Shown: positions 45,762-53,317 of the stretch, one piece after another
How the letters are laid out: every line of letters starts with the position of its first letter
How positions within the stretch are numbered: the stretch's first letter is position 1
Source of the DNA: PALSA-505 sp963762615
Lineage (GTDB): Bacteria; Actinomycetota; Actinomycetes; Streptosporangiales; Streptosporangiaceae
Length of the DNA stretch: 64,000 nt
NCBI GenBank assembly: GCA_963762615.1
Contig: CAVXLG010000012.1
Location: 744,001-808,000 of the forward strand
Reading direction: 5' to 3'
Notes under the pieces: model-generated
What the model was told of the DNA's origin: nothing
Database searches by the model: none
The model's input: the letters and a program-made list of their open reading frames with translations, nothing else
Made by a program: the position numbers and the translations under genes

Positions 45762-46508
45762 TCAGCTGACGAGCAGGCGAAGGCCAAGCTCTGCCGCGTC
45801 GAGAGCGACGAGGTCGCGGTTGCGTTCGGCCCACCGGCCTGAGACAAGGTCATCACGGAGGCTGCGCACCGCCCGCTGCTCGGCCTGCGGCCCGACTCTG
45901 GCCCACACCGATACTCCGCGACGAACGTGATCTTCCAGGTATGCTTCGGGCCGGCGCCAGTAGGCCTCGAAGAAGCCGTCGGCGCAGTCCCACGGAATGA
46001 GCACCGGCTCCATGCGCGCTCCGATCACGCGGGCCTGCTCGGTCACCGGAGGCCGCCCGACGAGGAGGTCTGCGACCTCGGGCAGGTAGTCGCGAGTAAG
46101 CCAGAACCGACGAAGCCACCCGGTGTCACTGCTGTCGTGCGTGAACACCACCACGCGGCGAGCCACCCGCCGCATCTCGCGCAGGCCCGCGATCGGGTCC
46201 CGCCAGTGATGAATGGTGGAAACAGCCATCGCGGCGTCGAAGGACTGGTCCTCGAACGGAAGGCTCTCCGCGGCGGCAGCCACGCATTGCGCCGTGCCCG
46301 CGGGACGCTGCGCACGCATGAGCGCCGACGGTTCCGCCGCGATGACGTCACGGCCGGGGGGCTCGTAGGAGCCGGTGCCCGCCCCGACATTCAGCACGGT
46401 CCGCGCATCGCCGAGCGCAGCCCAGACTTGCGCGGCGATCCGCGGCTCGGTGCGCCGCGTCACGGTGTAAGTGGCCCCGATGGTGTCATACAACTGCGCG
46501 CTGGACAT
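45762..46508 (-). CDS. Class I SAM-dependent methyltransferase (UbiE/Methyltransf_11 type)
   Basis: A 248-residue methyltransferase with SAM-binding motif I VLNVGAGTGSYE, an acidic post-I region (VIAAEPSALM), motif II around DAAMAVSTIHHWRDP and the ADGFFEAYWRRPEAYLED end typical of this subfamily. ATG 46508 is the start; the longer frame upstream lacks conservation. It is an isolated gene whose 3' end converges on the acyl-CoA dehydrogenase. The substrate is unknown. Confidence 0.88.
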   Translation of the reverse strand: MSSAQLYDTIGATYTVTRRTEPRIAAQVWAALGDARTVLNVGAGTGSYEPPGRDVIAAEPSALMRAQRPAGTAQCVAAAAESLPFEDQSFDAAMAVSTIHHWRDPIAGLREMRRVARRVVVFTHDSSDTGWLRRFWLTRDYLPEVADLLVGRPPVTEQARVIGARMEPVLIPWDCADGFFEAYWRRPEAYLEDHVRRGVSVWARVGPQAEQRAVRSLRDDLVSGRWAERNRDLVALDAAELGLRLLVS

Positions 46509-46837
46509 GTCGCCGCCTGCCTGGCTGTCACCATCGCCACGCCGCCCGCGTGGCCTGGCGTCGCTGCCCTGGATGCTCGGTCGCTTGCGCACCATCTCAC
46601 CACACTGGCGGACCCTGACGTTCCGGAGGTCGGTCAGCGACCGCCTATGCGCCAGCCCGCTGGTCAGAGCGCGGTCAGGGGTCCAGAACCACCGCTACGA
46701 CTGCCGTCGGCGTTCCCCGCTGTCGTCAATCGTGCCCGGCGGGTCACGCCGGACGTGGCTGAGATCCAGGCCAGCGTGGCCCGGGTACCGGGCCAGCTCG
46801 GGGGACGCCAGCGGCGCTGGGCGGCCCCAGCGGGACG
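46509..46837. other. Intergenic region between methyltransferase and AraC genes
   Basis: About 330 bp between divergent genes. Nothing recognisable was found other than the -10 hexamer at its right end. Confidence 0.45.
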
Positions 46838-46843
46838 TACGAT
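46838..46843 (+). promoter_or_regulatory. -10 hexamer of leaderless araC-type transcript
   Basis: TACGAT ends seven bases before the GTG at 46851. Confidence 0.5.
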
Positions 46844-46850
46844 CTCGGGT

Positions 46851-47300
<450 letters not shown>

Positions 47301-47305
47301 CCGGC

Positions 47306-47716
47306 ATGGACATCACCATCCACGCGAGCTCCCTCCCGCACGACGACCCGGACGCCGCCCTGGCCTTCTACCGCGACACCCTCGGCTTCGAGGTCCGCGC
47401 CGACGTCGGATCCGGCAAGATGCGCTGGATCACCGTCGGCCCCCCCGACCAGCCCGGCACGTCCATCCTCCTGGCGCCGCCGGCCGCAGACCCCGGTATC
47501 ACCGACGACGAGCGCCGCACCATCACCGAGATGATGGCCAAGGGCACCTACGGCTGGATCCTCCTGGCCACCAAGGACCTCGACGGCACCTTCGCCCGGC
47601 TGCAGGCCAGCGACGCTGAGGTCGTGCAGGAGCCGACCGAGCAGCCCTACGGGGTTCGCGACTGCGCCTTCCGCGATCCCGCGGGCAACCTGATCCGCAT
47701 CAACGAGCTGCGCTGA
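47306..47716 (+). CDS. VOC-family (glyoxalase/bleomycin-resistance fold) protein
   Basis: A 136-residue vicinal-oxygen-chelate protein with two beta-alpha-beta-beta-beta modules: LPHDDPDAALAFYRDTLGFEVR at the start and the second-module end YGVRDCAFRDPAGNLIRI. These proteins include glyoxalases, extradiol dioxygenases and antibiotic-sequestering proteins; the metal ligands are not obvious enough here to choose. Its link with the AraC-type regulator suggests an inducible detoxification role, by inference. Confidence 0.88.
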   Translation: MDITIHASSLPHDDPDAALAFYRDTLGFEVRADVGSGKMRWITVGPPDQPGTSILLAPPAADPGITDDERRTITEMMAKGTYGWILLATKDLDGTFARLQASDAEVVQEPTEQPYGVRDCAFRDPAGNLIRINELR

Positions 47717-47782
47717 GCCGTCTGGCGTAGCTGGGATTCTCAAGCTTGGCAGACACGTCCCAGGTGATGGCTTCGTGTCCCG

Positions 47783-47826
47783 TCGCAGCTTGGTCAGAAC
47801 AGAGTCGCAGCTTGGTCAGAACAGAG
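47783..47826. repeat. 22-bp perfect tandem duplication
   Basis: TCGCAGCTTGGTCAGAACAG plus two further bases (AG) is present twice in direct succession (47783-47804, 47805-47826) in the gap between convergent genes. Confidence 0.9.
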
Positions 47827-47839
47827 AAGTTGACGAGAA

Positions 47840-47858
47840 ACGGCCAGCCGCGGGCCGT
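47840..47858 (-). terminator. Possible terminator of the nickel permease gene
   Basis: Six-base arms ACGGCC/GGCCGT enclose seven bases directly after the minus-strand stop. On that strand the hairpin is followed by TTCTCG. The short stem makes this a modest call. Confidence 0.4.
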
Positions 47859-48970
47859 CAGTCCGCGGCGGCCGCCTCGACCGCGGTATTGTCCCATTTC
47901 TGCTCGATGTGGCCGAAGTGCCAGACCGCCAGGGCGACGGCCCAGGTGGCCGCGAACACGCCGACGATGACGAACCCGGCGGTGTTGATGTTGAAGCTCG
48001 CCAGCCAGGTCCAGCCAGGGCCAGACAGGTGGCCGTCCTGCGTGAGCAGGCCGAGCAGCTCGACCGCGCCGATGAACACGGCCACGAACACCGACAGGCC
48101 GGTGATCGTCAGGTTGTAGTAGACCTTGCGGACCGGCCGGGAGAACGCCCAGTCATAGGCGAAGTTCATGAAGCAGCCGTCCGCGGTGTCGAGCAGGCTC
48201 ATGCCCGCCGCGAACAGGATCGGCAGCGACAGGATGGCATAGAACGGCAGGCCGCCCACGACCGCGGAACCGGCCAGCACGAGCAGCGCGACCTCGCTAG
48301 CGGTGTCGAAGCCGAGGCCGAACAGGAACCCGATGGGATACATCTTCCAGGGCGCGTCCACCCGCCGGGCGAACCGCCCGAGAATCCGGTTCATCAGGCC
48401 GCGCTTGGCCAGCTGCTGCTCCAGCTGGTCGTCGTCGTACCGGCCCGAACGCATCTCCCGGAACACCTTGACGATGCTGACCAGGATGACGATGTTGAGC
48501 GCGGCGATCAGGAACAGGAAGGTTCCCGATATCAGCGTGCCCACGAGGTTGGTGGTGTGCTGCAGCTGCGAGCCGGAGTTGCGCACCTGGCTGTCGAGCC
48601 CGCGGATGCCGAAGTTCAGCAGCACGGCGAGTACGAATACCACGCTCGAGTGCCCGAGGGAGAAGAAGAACCCGGTAGACAGCGGCCGCTTGCCCTCGCC
48701 GACCAGCTTGCGGGTCGTGTTGTCGATCGCCGCGATGTGGTCGGCGTCGAACGCATGCCGCATGCCCAGCGTGTAGGCCAGCGCCCCGGTGCCCACGCCG
48801 AAAACCGTCGTCTTGCTGATGTGGTAGTGCCCGCCCAGCGCGGCGGTCAGCATTCCCCAGCCGAGCACGTTCAGGCCGATGATCGTCGCCACCATCCCGC
48901 CGGCCCGGGCCCACTCACCGGGGGTCAGGCCGTCCCGGATCTTCGTGAGGCGTCCGCTCACGCCGGCCAT
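47858..48970 (-). CDS. NiCoT-family nickel/cobalt permease (HoxN/NixA type)
   Basis: High-affinity secondary transporter for Ni2+ or Co2+, 370 residues and about eight membrane helices. The NiCoT signature RHAFDADHIAAIDN in the second helix is intact, as are LGHSSVVF, GFDTASEVALL and GMSLLDTADG. The ATG at 48970 has GGAGG five bases upstream. The promoter (-35 TTGCGA, -10 TAGACT, spacer 18) is overlapped by a Nur-type operator at 49012-49028, so expression should fall when nickel is sufficient. Nickel rather than cobalt import is therefore the better guess; no urease, hydrogenase or Ni-SOD gene is in the window. Confidence 0.93.
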   Translation of the reverse strand: MAGVSGRLTKIRDGLTPGEWARAGGMVATIIGLNVLGWGMLTAALGGHYHISKTTVFGVGTGALAYTLGMRHAFDADHIAAIDNTTRKLVGEGKRPLSTGFFFSLGHSSVVFVLAVLLNFGIRGLDSQVRNSGSQLQHTTNLVGTLISGTFLFLIAALNIVILVSIVKVFREMRSGRYDDDQLEQQLAKRGLMNRILGRFARRVDAPWKMYPIGFLFGLGFDTASEVALLVLAGSAVVGGLPFYAILSLPILFAAGMSLLDTADGCFMNFAYDWAFSRPVRKVYYNLTITGLSVFVAVFIGAVELLGLLTQDGHLSGPGWTWLASFNINTAGFVIVGVFAATWAVALAVWHFGHIEQKWDNTAVEAAAAD

Positions 48971-48998
48971 CAGCACCTCCAGGGATGACGATGCGCCG

Positions 48999-49028
48999 AG
49001 TCTATGATTTATTGCAAAAATGTCGCAA
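48999..49028 (-). promoter_or_regulatory. Promoter of the nickel/cobalt permease
   Basis: On the minus strand TTGCGA (49028-49023) and TAGACT (49004-48999) are 18 bases apart, with the transcription start expected about 25 bases before the ATG. The -35 lies inside the Nur box. Confidence 0.6.
49012..49028. promoter_or_regulatory. Nur-type (nickel-responsive Fur family) operator
   Basis: TTGCAA - 5 bases - TCGCAA matches the Streptomyces Nur box TTGCAA-N5-TTGCAA at 11 of 12 fixed positions. It covers the -35 of the nickel permease promoter, the right place for repression by nickel-loaded Nur. Confidence 0.72.
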
Positions 49029-49076
49029 CAACGGATCCTCGTTAATTGCCTGCCTGGGGCCGTTGCCGCGCGTGCG

Positions 49077-49967
49077 CTACGCCAGCCCGTAGGTGCGCCG
49101 CGCGGTCGCCGCGAACACCGCGGCCTGCTCCGCCGGGCTCAGCCCGGCGGTGAGGATCCGGGCCGCGGCAAGCACATCAGCGTAGGACGAGGTCAGCGTG
49201 CACGGCGGCCAGTCGGAGCCGTACATGAGCCGGTCCGGCCCGAACGCGCGGAGCGAGGTGTCGAAGTAGCCGCGGACCAGCGGGTCGATCCCGCCGCCTG
49301 TCCCGCCCGGCGCACCGCGCCCGGGGAAAGCCTCGCTGAGAACGCCGGAGAGCTTGCCGACGGTGTTCGGCAGCGCCGCGAGGTCGCGCACGGCGCTCGC
49401 CCACGGACCGTCACCCGGCTCATCGCCCTCGGGATTGCCCAGGTGGTCGAGGACGAATGTCAGCTGGGGGACGCTCGCGGCCGCGGTGACCACGGCCGGA
49501 AGGTGCCGTGGCGCGCACACCACGTCGTAGACGAGGCCGGCCTCGGCGACGGCGGCCAGCCCGCGCAGCACCCCCGGCCGTGCCAGCCACCGGTCGTCCG
49601 GTTCCACCAGGACCGGGTGCCGGATGCCCACCAGGTAGCCCGCGCCGGGCAGGTCGCGGAGCGCGGCGATCGCGTCCGCGACCGCGGGGCTGGCCAGCTC
49701 GACCCACCCGACGACGCCCGCGATCAGGTGATTTCCGGCAGCCAGGGCCAGCAGCTCGGGAGTCTCACCCGGCTCGATGACGGTCTGCACCACGACGGTC
49801 GAGGTGACGCCGGCGGCCGCCGCGTGCGGCTCCAGGTCGGCCATCGTGAAGTTCCGGCGTAGCGGGCCGAGCCCGTCCTGGTCGAGCCAGGGCTGAGCCC
49901 GCACCGACAGGTCCCAGACGTGATGATGCGCGTCGATGACCGTGGCCGACGCGGCCGCAGTGCTCAT
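49077..49967 (-). CDS. Amidohydrolase 2-family metal-dependent hydrolase
   Basis: A 296-residue TIM-barrel hydrolase (PF04909 type). The N-terminal metal motif HxH is in IDAHHHVWD. Further features are GVVGWVELASP, FVLDHLGNPE and the C-terminal MYGSDWPPC with the metal-binding aspartate. Relatives include lactonases of sugar and aromatic-acid pathways, such as L-fuconolactonase-like enzymes. The start ATG overlaps the stop of the rhomboid gene (ATGA), so the pair is translationally coupled. The in-frame extension upstream is inside the rhomboid gene and is not used. Confidence 0.9.
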   Translation of the reverse strand: MSTAAASATVIDAHHHVWDLSVRAQPWLDQDGLGPLRRNFTMADLEPHAAAAGVTSTVVVQTVIEPGETPELLALAAGNHLIAGVVGWVELASPAVADAIAALRDLPGAGYLVGIRHPVLVEPDDRWLARPGVLRGLAAVAEAGLVYDVVCAPRHLPAVVTAAASVPQLTFVLDHLGNPEGDEPGDGPWASAVRDLAALPNTVGKLSGVLSEAFPGRGAPGGTGGGIDPLVRGYFDTSLRAFGPDRLMYGSDWPPCTLTSSYADVLAAARILTAGLSPAEQAAVFAATARRTYGLA

Positions 49968-50704
49968 AGCCCCAGGTCGTCGAGTTCTTTGTGCAGCGCC
50001 GCGCGGGAACTGCTGTCGGGCGTTGTTCCCCTGGACGTTGTTCCCCCGGGCGCTGCCTTGCCGCCCGGCCGGCGGTCCCGGCGGTCGCGGAACACCCAGC
50101 CGGACAGGACGCCACCCACGACCCCGCCGATATGGTCCTGCCATCCGATGCCGTGCTGGGGCAGCAGGACGGTGAACTGGTAGGCAAAGCAGAGCGCCAT
50201 GACCAGCCCGATCATCAGGTCGATGGGGTGCCGGTCAAAGATCCCGCGCACGATGATGTAGGCGAAGTAACCGAACACCATGCCGCTCGCGCCGGCGCCG
50301 ATACTCTGCGGGCTCTCGAAGAGCCAGGCGCCGAGCCCGCTCGTTATGGCCACCACGAGCGTGACGGCGAGGAATTTCTTCACCCCCCGGTAGGCGGCGA
50401 GGAACCCGAAGATGAACAGGGGTCCAGAATTCCCCTCGATGTGCGCCCAGCTGAAATGCAGGAAGGGAGCGGTGAAGATGTCCGGCAGGCTGCCTGCGAC
50501 GCGCGGCCTGATTCCGTACTCGAAGCTGAGACGGTAGTGGTCGGCCCAGTTGGCGATCTGCACTATCCACAAGACCGCGATGAAGGCGACCATGACGAAC
50601 AGCGCCTTCCGCGCCTCGGCCAGCACCGTCTCGGCGTCGCCCGTGCCGATCTGCCACGGGCTGCGCCCCCGGCGCTGCCTGCTGATTTCGCCTCGCTCAG
50701 TCAC
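49964..50704 (-). CDS. Rhomboid-family intramembrane serine protease
   Basis: A 246-residue polytopic protein with about six membrane helices. The catalytic serine is in SIGAGASGMVFGYFAY and the histidine in WQDHIGGVVGGVLSG, both in membrane helices, the rhomboid dyad. The HFSWAHIEGNS loop corresponds to the usual HxxxxHxxxN region, and N is present. The C-terminal tail is basic and Pro/Gly-rich. The GTG at 50704 has a GGAAAG ribosome-binding site. Substrates are unknown. Coupled to the amidohydrolase downstream. Confidence 0.9.
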   Translation of the reverse strand: MTERGEISRQRRGRSPWQIGTGDAETVLAEARKALFVMVAFIAVLWIVQIANWADHYRLSFEYGIRPRVAGSLPDIFTAPFLHFSWAHIEGNSGPLFIFGFLAAYRGVKKFLAVTLVVAITSGLGAWLFESPQSIGAGASGMVFGYFAYIIVRGIFDRHPIDLMIGLVMALCFAYQFTVLLPQHGIGWQDHIGGVVGGVLSGWVFRDRRDRRPGGKAAPGGTTSRGTTPDSSSRAALHKELDDLGL

Positions 50705-51114
50705 GATGCTTTCCCCGATACCCGCGGATGAACGCCATGATGGCAAACTAGCCGTTGCCGCCGCCGGACCGGTAGCCGCCACCGCGATCTTATCTCCCCC
50801 CGCGATGAGCGGTGATCACAGCAGCGCCGGTGCCGGTATCAGGGACGTATCACGCTACGTGCATTAAAAATGTGATCTCCGTTACCGAATTACCCAGGTA
50901 CCGACACAGCTTTTCCGTGGAATCGGTTGCGAACCCCTCCGGTACCTCGGCAGGGTAAGGCGCCAATGGTACTCGGCCCGCTCGAGGCGGGTTGCCCGTG
51001 CGATGGCCGGACTTGGCGCACGGGGCCGGGAGCCACCTGGCGCATTGCCTGAACCGCAGTGCGCCGGCACGCGGAGCGTTCGGCACCGCGCGATGGCCGT
51101 CGGAGAGGACTGCT
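50705..51114. other. Intergenic region between rhomboid and transglycosylase-like genes
   Basis: A 410-bp divergent region. An AT-rich patch around 50850-50890 holds a half-conserved Crp-type site (TGTGATCTCCGTTACC, 50871-50886) that shares TGTGATCT with the perfect site before the paralogous gene at 52.3 kb. No gene or recognised riboswitch was found. Confidence 0.45.
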
Positions 51115-51816
51115 TTGTCGCGACACCGGAGGCGGGGCCCGGGGAGAAGGCGAGCGTCCCGCCAGACCGGGGTCGTCATTCCGCTGTGCGCTGTCGCTGT
51201 TGCCATGGTCATCGGCTGTGCCGCGTACCTGGTCGGCGTGCGTCCCGGTGCGGCAGACACCAGCGGCGCGGTGGCCGCCATGGCGGCCGTGCCGACCAGT
51301 CATACCGTGGCCATGCTGGAGAAGCGGCGCGAGCAACTCATCGCCATGAGCGCCGCGTCCAACACGCTCAGCCTGGTCGGCAAGCCGAAACTGGCGTCCC
51401 GCCAGCCGTCCAGCCCGCCGGCGGCCCCCGGCGGCGCCGCGAGCCCGCCCGGGCCGGGCGGCAGCGGTTCCGCGCTGGCCGGGCCGGCCGCGCCGCCCGC
51501 CGCTCCGCCCAATCCTGGCAGCGCGCAGTCGATCGCATGGAACATGATGTCTTCGTTCGGCTTCAGCCCGCAGACCTACTTCAGCTGCCTGAACAACATC
51601 TGGACCCGGGAGAGCGGCTGGGTCTACAACGCTGAGAACGCGAGCGGGGCCTACGGCATCCCGCAGGCGCTGCCCGGCTCGAAAATGGCCAGCGCGGGGG
51701 CCGACTGGCAGACCGACCCGGCCACCCAGATCCGGTGGGGGCTGGGATACATCAAGTCCGTCTATGGGGATCCGTGTAGCGCCTGGGCCTTTTGGCAGGC
51801 GCACGATTACTACTGA
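51115..51816 (+). CDS. Secreted lysozyme-fold (transglycosylase-like) protein, first of two paralogues
   Basis: A 233-residue exported protein. The start is placed at TTG 51115 because it has a GGAGAGG site and gives an N-terminus (LSRHR) equal to the MLSRHR of its paralogue at 52.3 kb. A membrane/signal helix follows (TGVVIPLCAVAVAMVIGCAA), then a Pro/Gly/Ala linker. The C-terminal 90 residues are a lysozyme-like domain: the catalytic glutamate in WTRESGW, then GAYGIPQALPGSKMASAG, QIRWGLGYIK and a cysteine pair. Likely a peptidoglycan-cleaving enzyme acting outside the cell, akin to resuscitation-promoting or aggregation-promoting factors. Confidence 0.82.
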   Translation: MSRHRRRGPGRRRASRQTGVVIPLCAVAVAMVIGCAAYLVGVRPGAADTSGAVAAMAAVPTSHTVAMLEKRREQLIAMSAASNTLSLVGKPKLASRQPSSPPAAPGGAASPPGPGGSGSALAGPAAPPAAPPNPGSAQSIAWNMMSSFGFSPQTYFSCLNNIWTRESGWVYNAENASGAYGIPQALPGSKMASAGADWQTDPATQIRWGLGYIKSVYGDPCSAWAFWQAHDYY

Positions 51817-51991
51817 TCGCGCTCCAGCAGCATGCGCGGTATCACCCGATCTGACCCCATTGAATGGGTCATCCGCCCCCGTTTATGATAACGGAATAGT
51901 AAACTTCCCGCCCTTAAGTTGGTAACGAAGTCATAACCTTAAGTTCAGGTTGAGGTACGCAGAGTAAGTTCCCGCACCGGCTGCGTTACAT

Positions 51992-52007
51992 TGTGACGTG
52001 GGTCATA
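51992..52007. promoter_or_regulatory. Crp-like site 1
   Basis: TGTGA - CGTGGG - TCATA fits the Crp consensus TGTGA-N6-TCACA at nine of ten positions. It overlaps the TATAGT hexamer, so bound Crp here might repress. Confidence 0.55.
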
Positions 52008-52092
52008 TAGTTAATTTCAGGACACATCTTATTGGCGAACGTGCAGGTCAGAAGACTGGTTTTGAGAAGTTCCCGCAGTATCTGGCGCTTGA

Positions 52093-52108
52093 TGTGATCT
52101 AAGTCACA
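52093..52108. promoter_or_regulatory. Crp-like site 2 (perfect palindrome core)
   Basis: TGTGATCTAAGTCACA has both half-sites TGTGA and TCACA exact with six bases between. Cyclic-AMP receptor proteins of mycobacteria and streptomycetes use this consensus. Confidence 0.7.
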
Positions 52109-52306
52109 CGCCTTTTCGCGCCCACCTCCGCAATCGATTGGGCAGGCTGAGTGGCCGACAGCACCCGGTGTGCACGACGGTCACCACCCGGTGACCCGCC
52201 GCCTTGACCCGCGGCACGTCAGCACACCGCCGCCCGGCCCGCAGGACGAGCCGGGCGACGTCCACGGGTGAAGGCACTCGCGCACCGCGCGGCTGACTAA
52301 AGGCAG

Positions 52307-53035
52307 ATGTTGTCCCGTCACCGGAGTCTGCTCAAAAAACCCTCGAAACTCACTATGGCAATTGTCGCCGGCGGCCTCTGCGTGACGGTGGCAGCCTCGT
52401 CGGCCGCAGCCGTCACCTGGCCGGCCGGCGCCGCGCCGGGCGCAGCTAAGGCCACGGCTTACTTCCGCGGCGGGACCGGCGCTAGAGCCGCCGACCCACC
52501 CCGCACGGCCGAGCAATTGCCAGTTGCCAAAACTGCAATGGCGGCGCGAGTCCATCTGATTGCGGTGGCCCAGGCAAAGCGCGCCGCCGCGGCTCGCAAG
52601 GCGGCGGCCAGGAAGGCGGCCGCGGCTCGTGCGGCCGCTCACCGTACGACCGTGATAGCCGCTCAGCGGCCGGCCCAGCAGGTGCAGCCCGCACCGAAGG
52701 CGCCTCCCGCGCCTCCTGCGCCCCCCGTCCAGACATCGGGCTCGGCCCAGCAGATCGCCATATCCATGCTGGGCAGCTACGGCTGGCCCTCGAGCCAGTT
52801 CTCGTGCCTCGGCCCGCTGTGGGCACGAGAGAGCGGCTGGAGCGTCACCGCGGCCAACCCGGACGGTGCCTACGGCATCCCCCAGGCGCTGCCCGGGTCG
52901 AAGATGGCCAGCGCGGGCCCTGACTGGCAGACCAGCGCGGCGACCCAGATCCGCTGGGGCCTTGGCTACATCAAGAGCCTCTACGGTTCGCCGTGCGGAG
53001 CATGGTCGCACGAGGAAGCCACCGGCTGGTACTAA
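52307..53035 (+). CDS. Secreted lysozyme-fold (transglycosylase-like) protein, second of two paralogues
   Basis: A 242-residue exported protein related to the gene at 51.1 kb. It has a signal helix (LTMAIVAGGLCVTVAASSAA), an Ala/Lys/Arg-rich helical stretch (residues 80-110) with near-perfect KAAA repeats, a Pro-rich linker, and a C-terminal lysozyme-like domain with catalytic glutamate in WARESGW, then GAYGIPQALPGSKMASAG, QIRWGLGYIKSLYG and a cysteine pair. Probably cleaves peptidoglycan during growth or spore germination. The long upstream region with two Crp-like sites parallels control of rpfA by Crp in M. tuberculosis. Confidence 0.87.
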   Translation: MLSRHRSLLKKPSKLTMAIVAGGLCVTVAASSAAAVTWPAGAAPGAAKATAYFRGGTGARAADPPRTAEQLPVAKTAMAARVHLIAVAQAKRAAAARKAAARKAAAARAAAHRTTVIAAQRPAQQVQPAPKAPPAPPAPPVQTSGSAQQIAISMLGSYGWPSSQFSCLGPLWARESGWSVTAANPDGAYGIPQALPGSKMASAGPDWQTSAATQIRWGLGYIKSLYGSPCGAWSHEEATGWY

Positions 53036-53099
53036 CCGCCAGCGGCAGCCCTCGCCGGGTACGGCGGTCACCGGGTGCGGCGGTCCCAGCCGGGGCCCG

Positions 53100-53277
53100 C
53101 CGTACCCGGGGCCGTCCTATCTGGGCCCGCCGTACCCGGGGCCGTCCTATCTGGGTTGCCGTACCCGGGGCCGTCCTGTCTGGGCCGCGGCACCCGGGGC
53201 CGTCCTGTCTGGGTTGCCGTACCGGGCCGTCCTGTCTGGGTTGCCGTACCCGGGGCGTCCTAATCTGGGCCGCCCGG
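53100..53277. repeat. Imperfect 29-30-bp minisatellite
   Basis: About six units of the type CCGTACCCGGGGCCGTCCTA plus TCTGGG and two to four further bases stand head to tail in the gap between the lysozyme-fold gene and the kinase gene. Unit length varies by 1-3 bases, so the array is not constrained as coding sequence. Confidence 0.85.
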
Positions 53278-53317
53278 ACCCCTATCCCGGGGAGGCAGGC
53301 CGCTGGCTGCCAGCGGC

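Larger units (their letters stand above)
51817..52306. other. Long AT-rich regulatory region before the second lysozyme-fold gene
   Basis: A 490-bp gap whose first 270 bp are strikingly AT-rich for this genome. It holds two Crp-like palindromes (separate entries), a repeated CTTAAGTT octamer (51914-51921 and 51939-51946) around GGTAAC and ATAACC half-sites, and a TATAGT hexamer at 52006-52011. The last 200 bp are GC-rich and would form a long mRNA leader. No open frame looks real. Confidence 0.6.

Noticed and set aside
45927..46850. Long N-terminal extension of the AraC-type regulator
   Set aside because: The upstream frame is antisense to the methyltransferase gene and has no conserved domain. 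A -10 hexamer seven bases before GTG 46851 fixes the shorter start.
51817..52306. Possible c-di-AMP (ydaO-type) riboswitch before the lysozyme-fold gene
   Set aside because: Such genes in actinobacteria often carry this riboswitch, but I could not find its conserved blocks (the GGGGACC-type and GGTGAATC-type segments or the final CAGCTAACC). Only scattered similar words occur.
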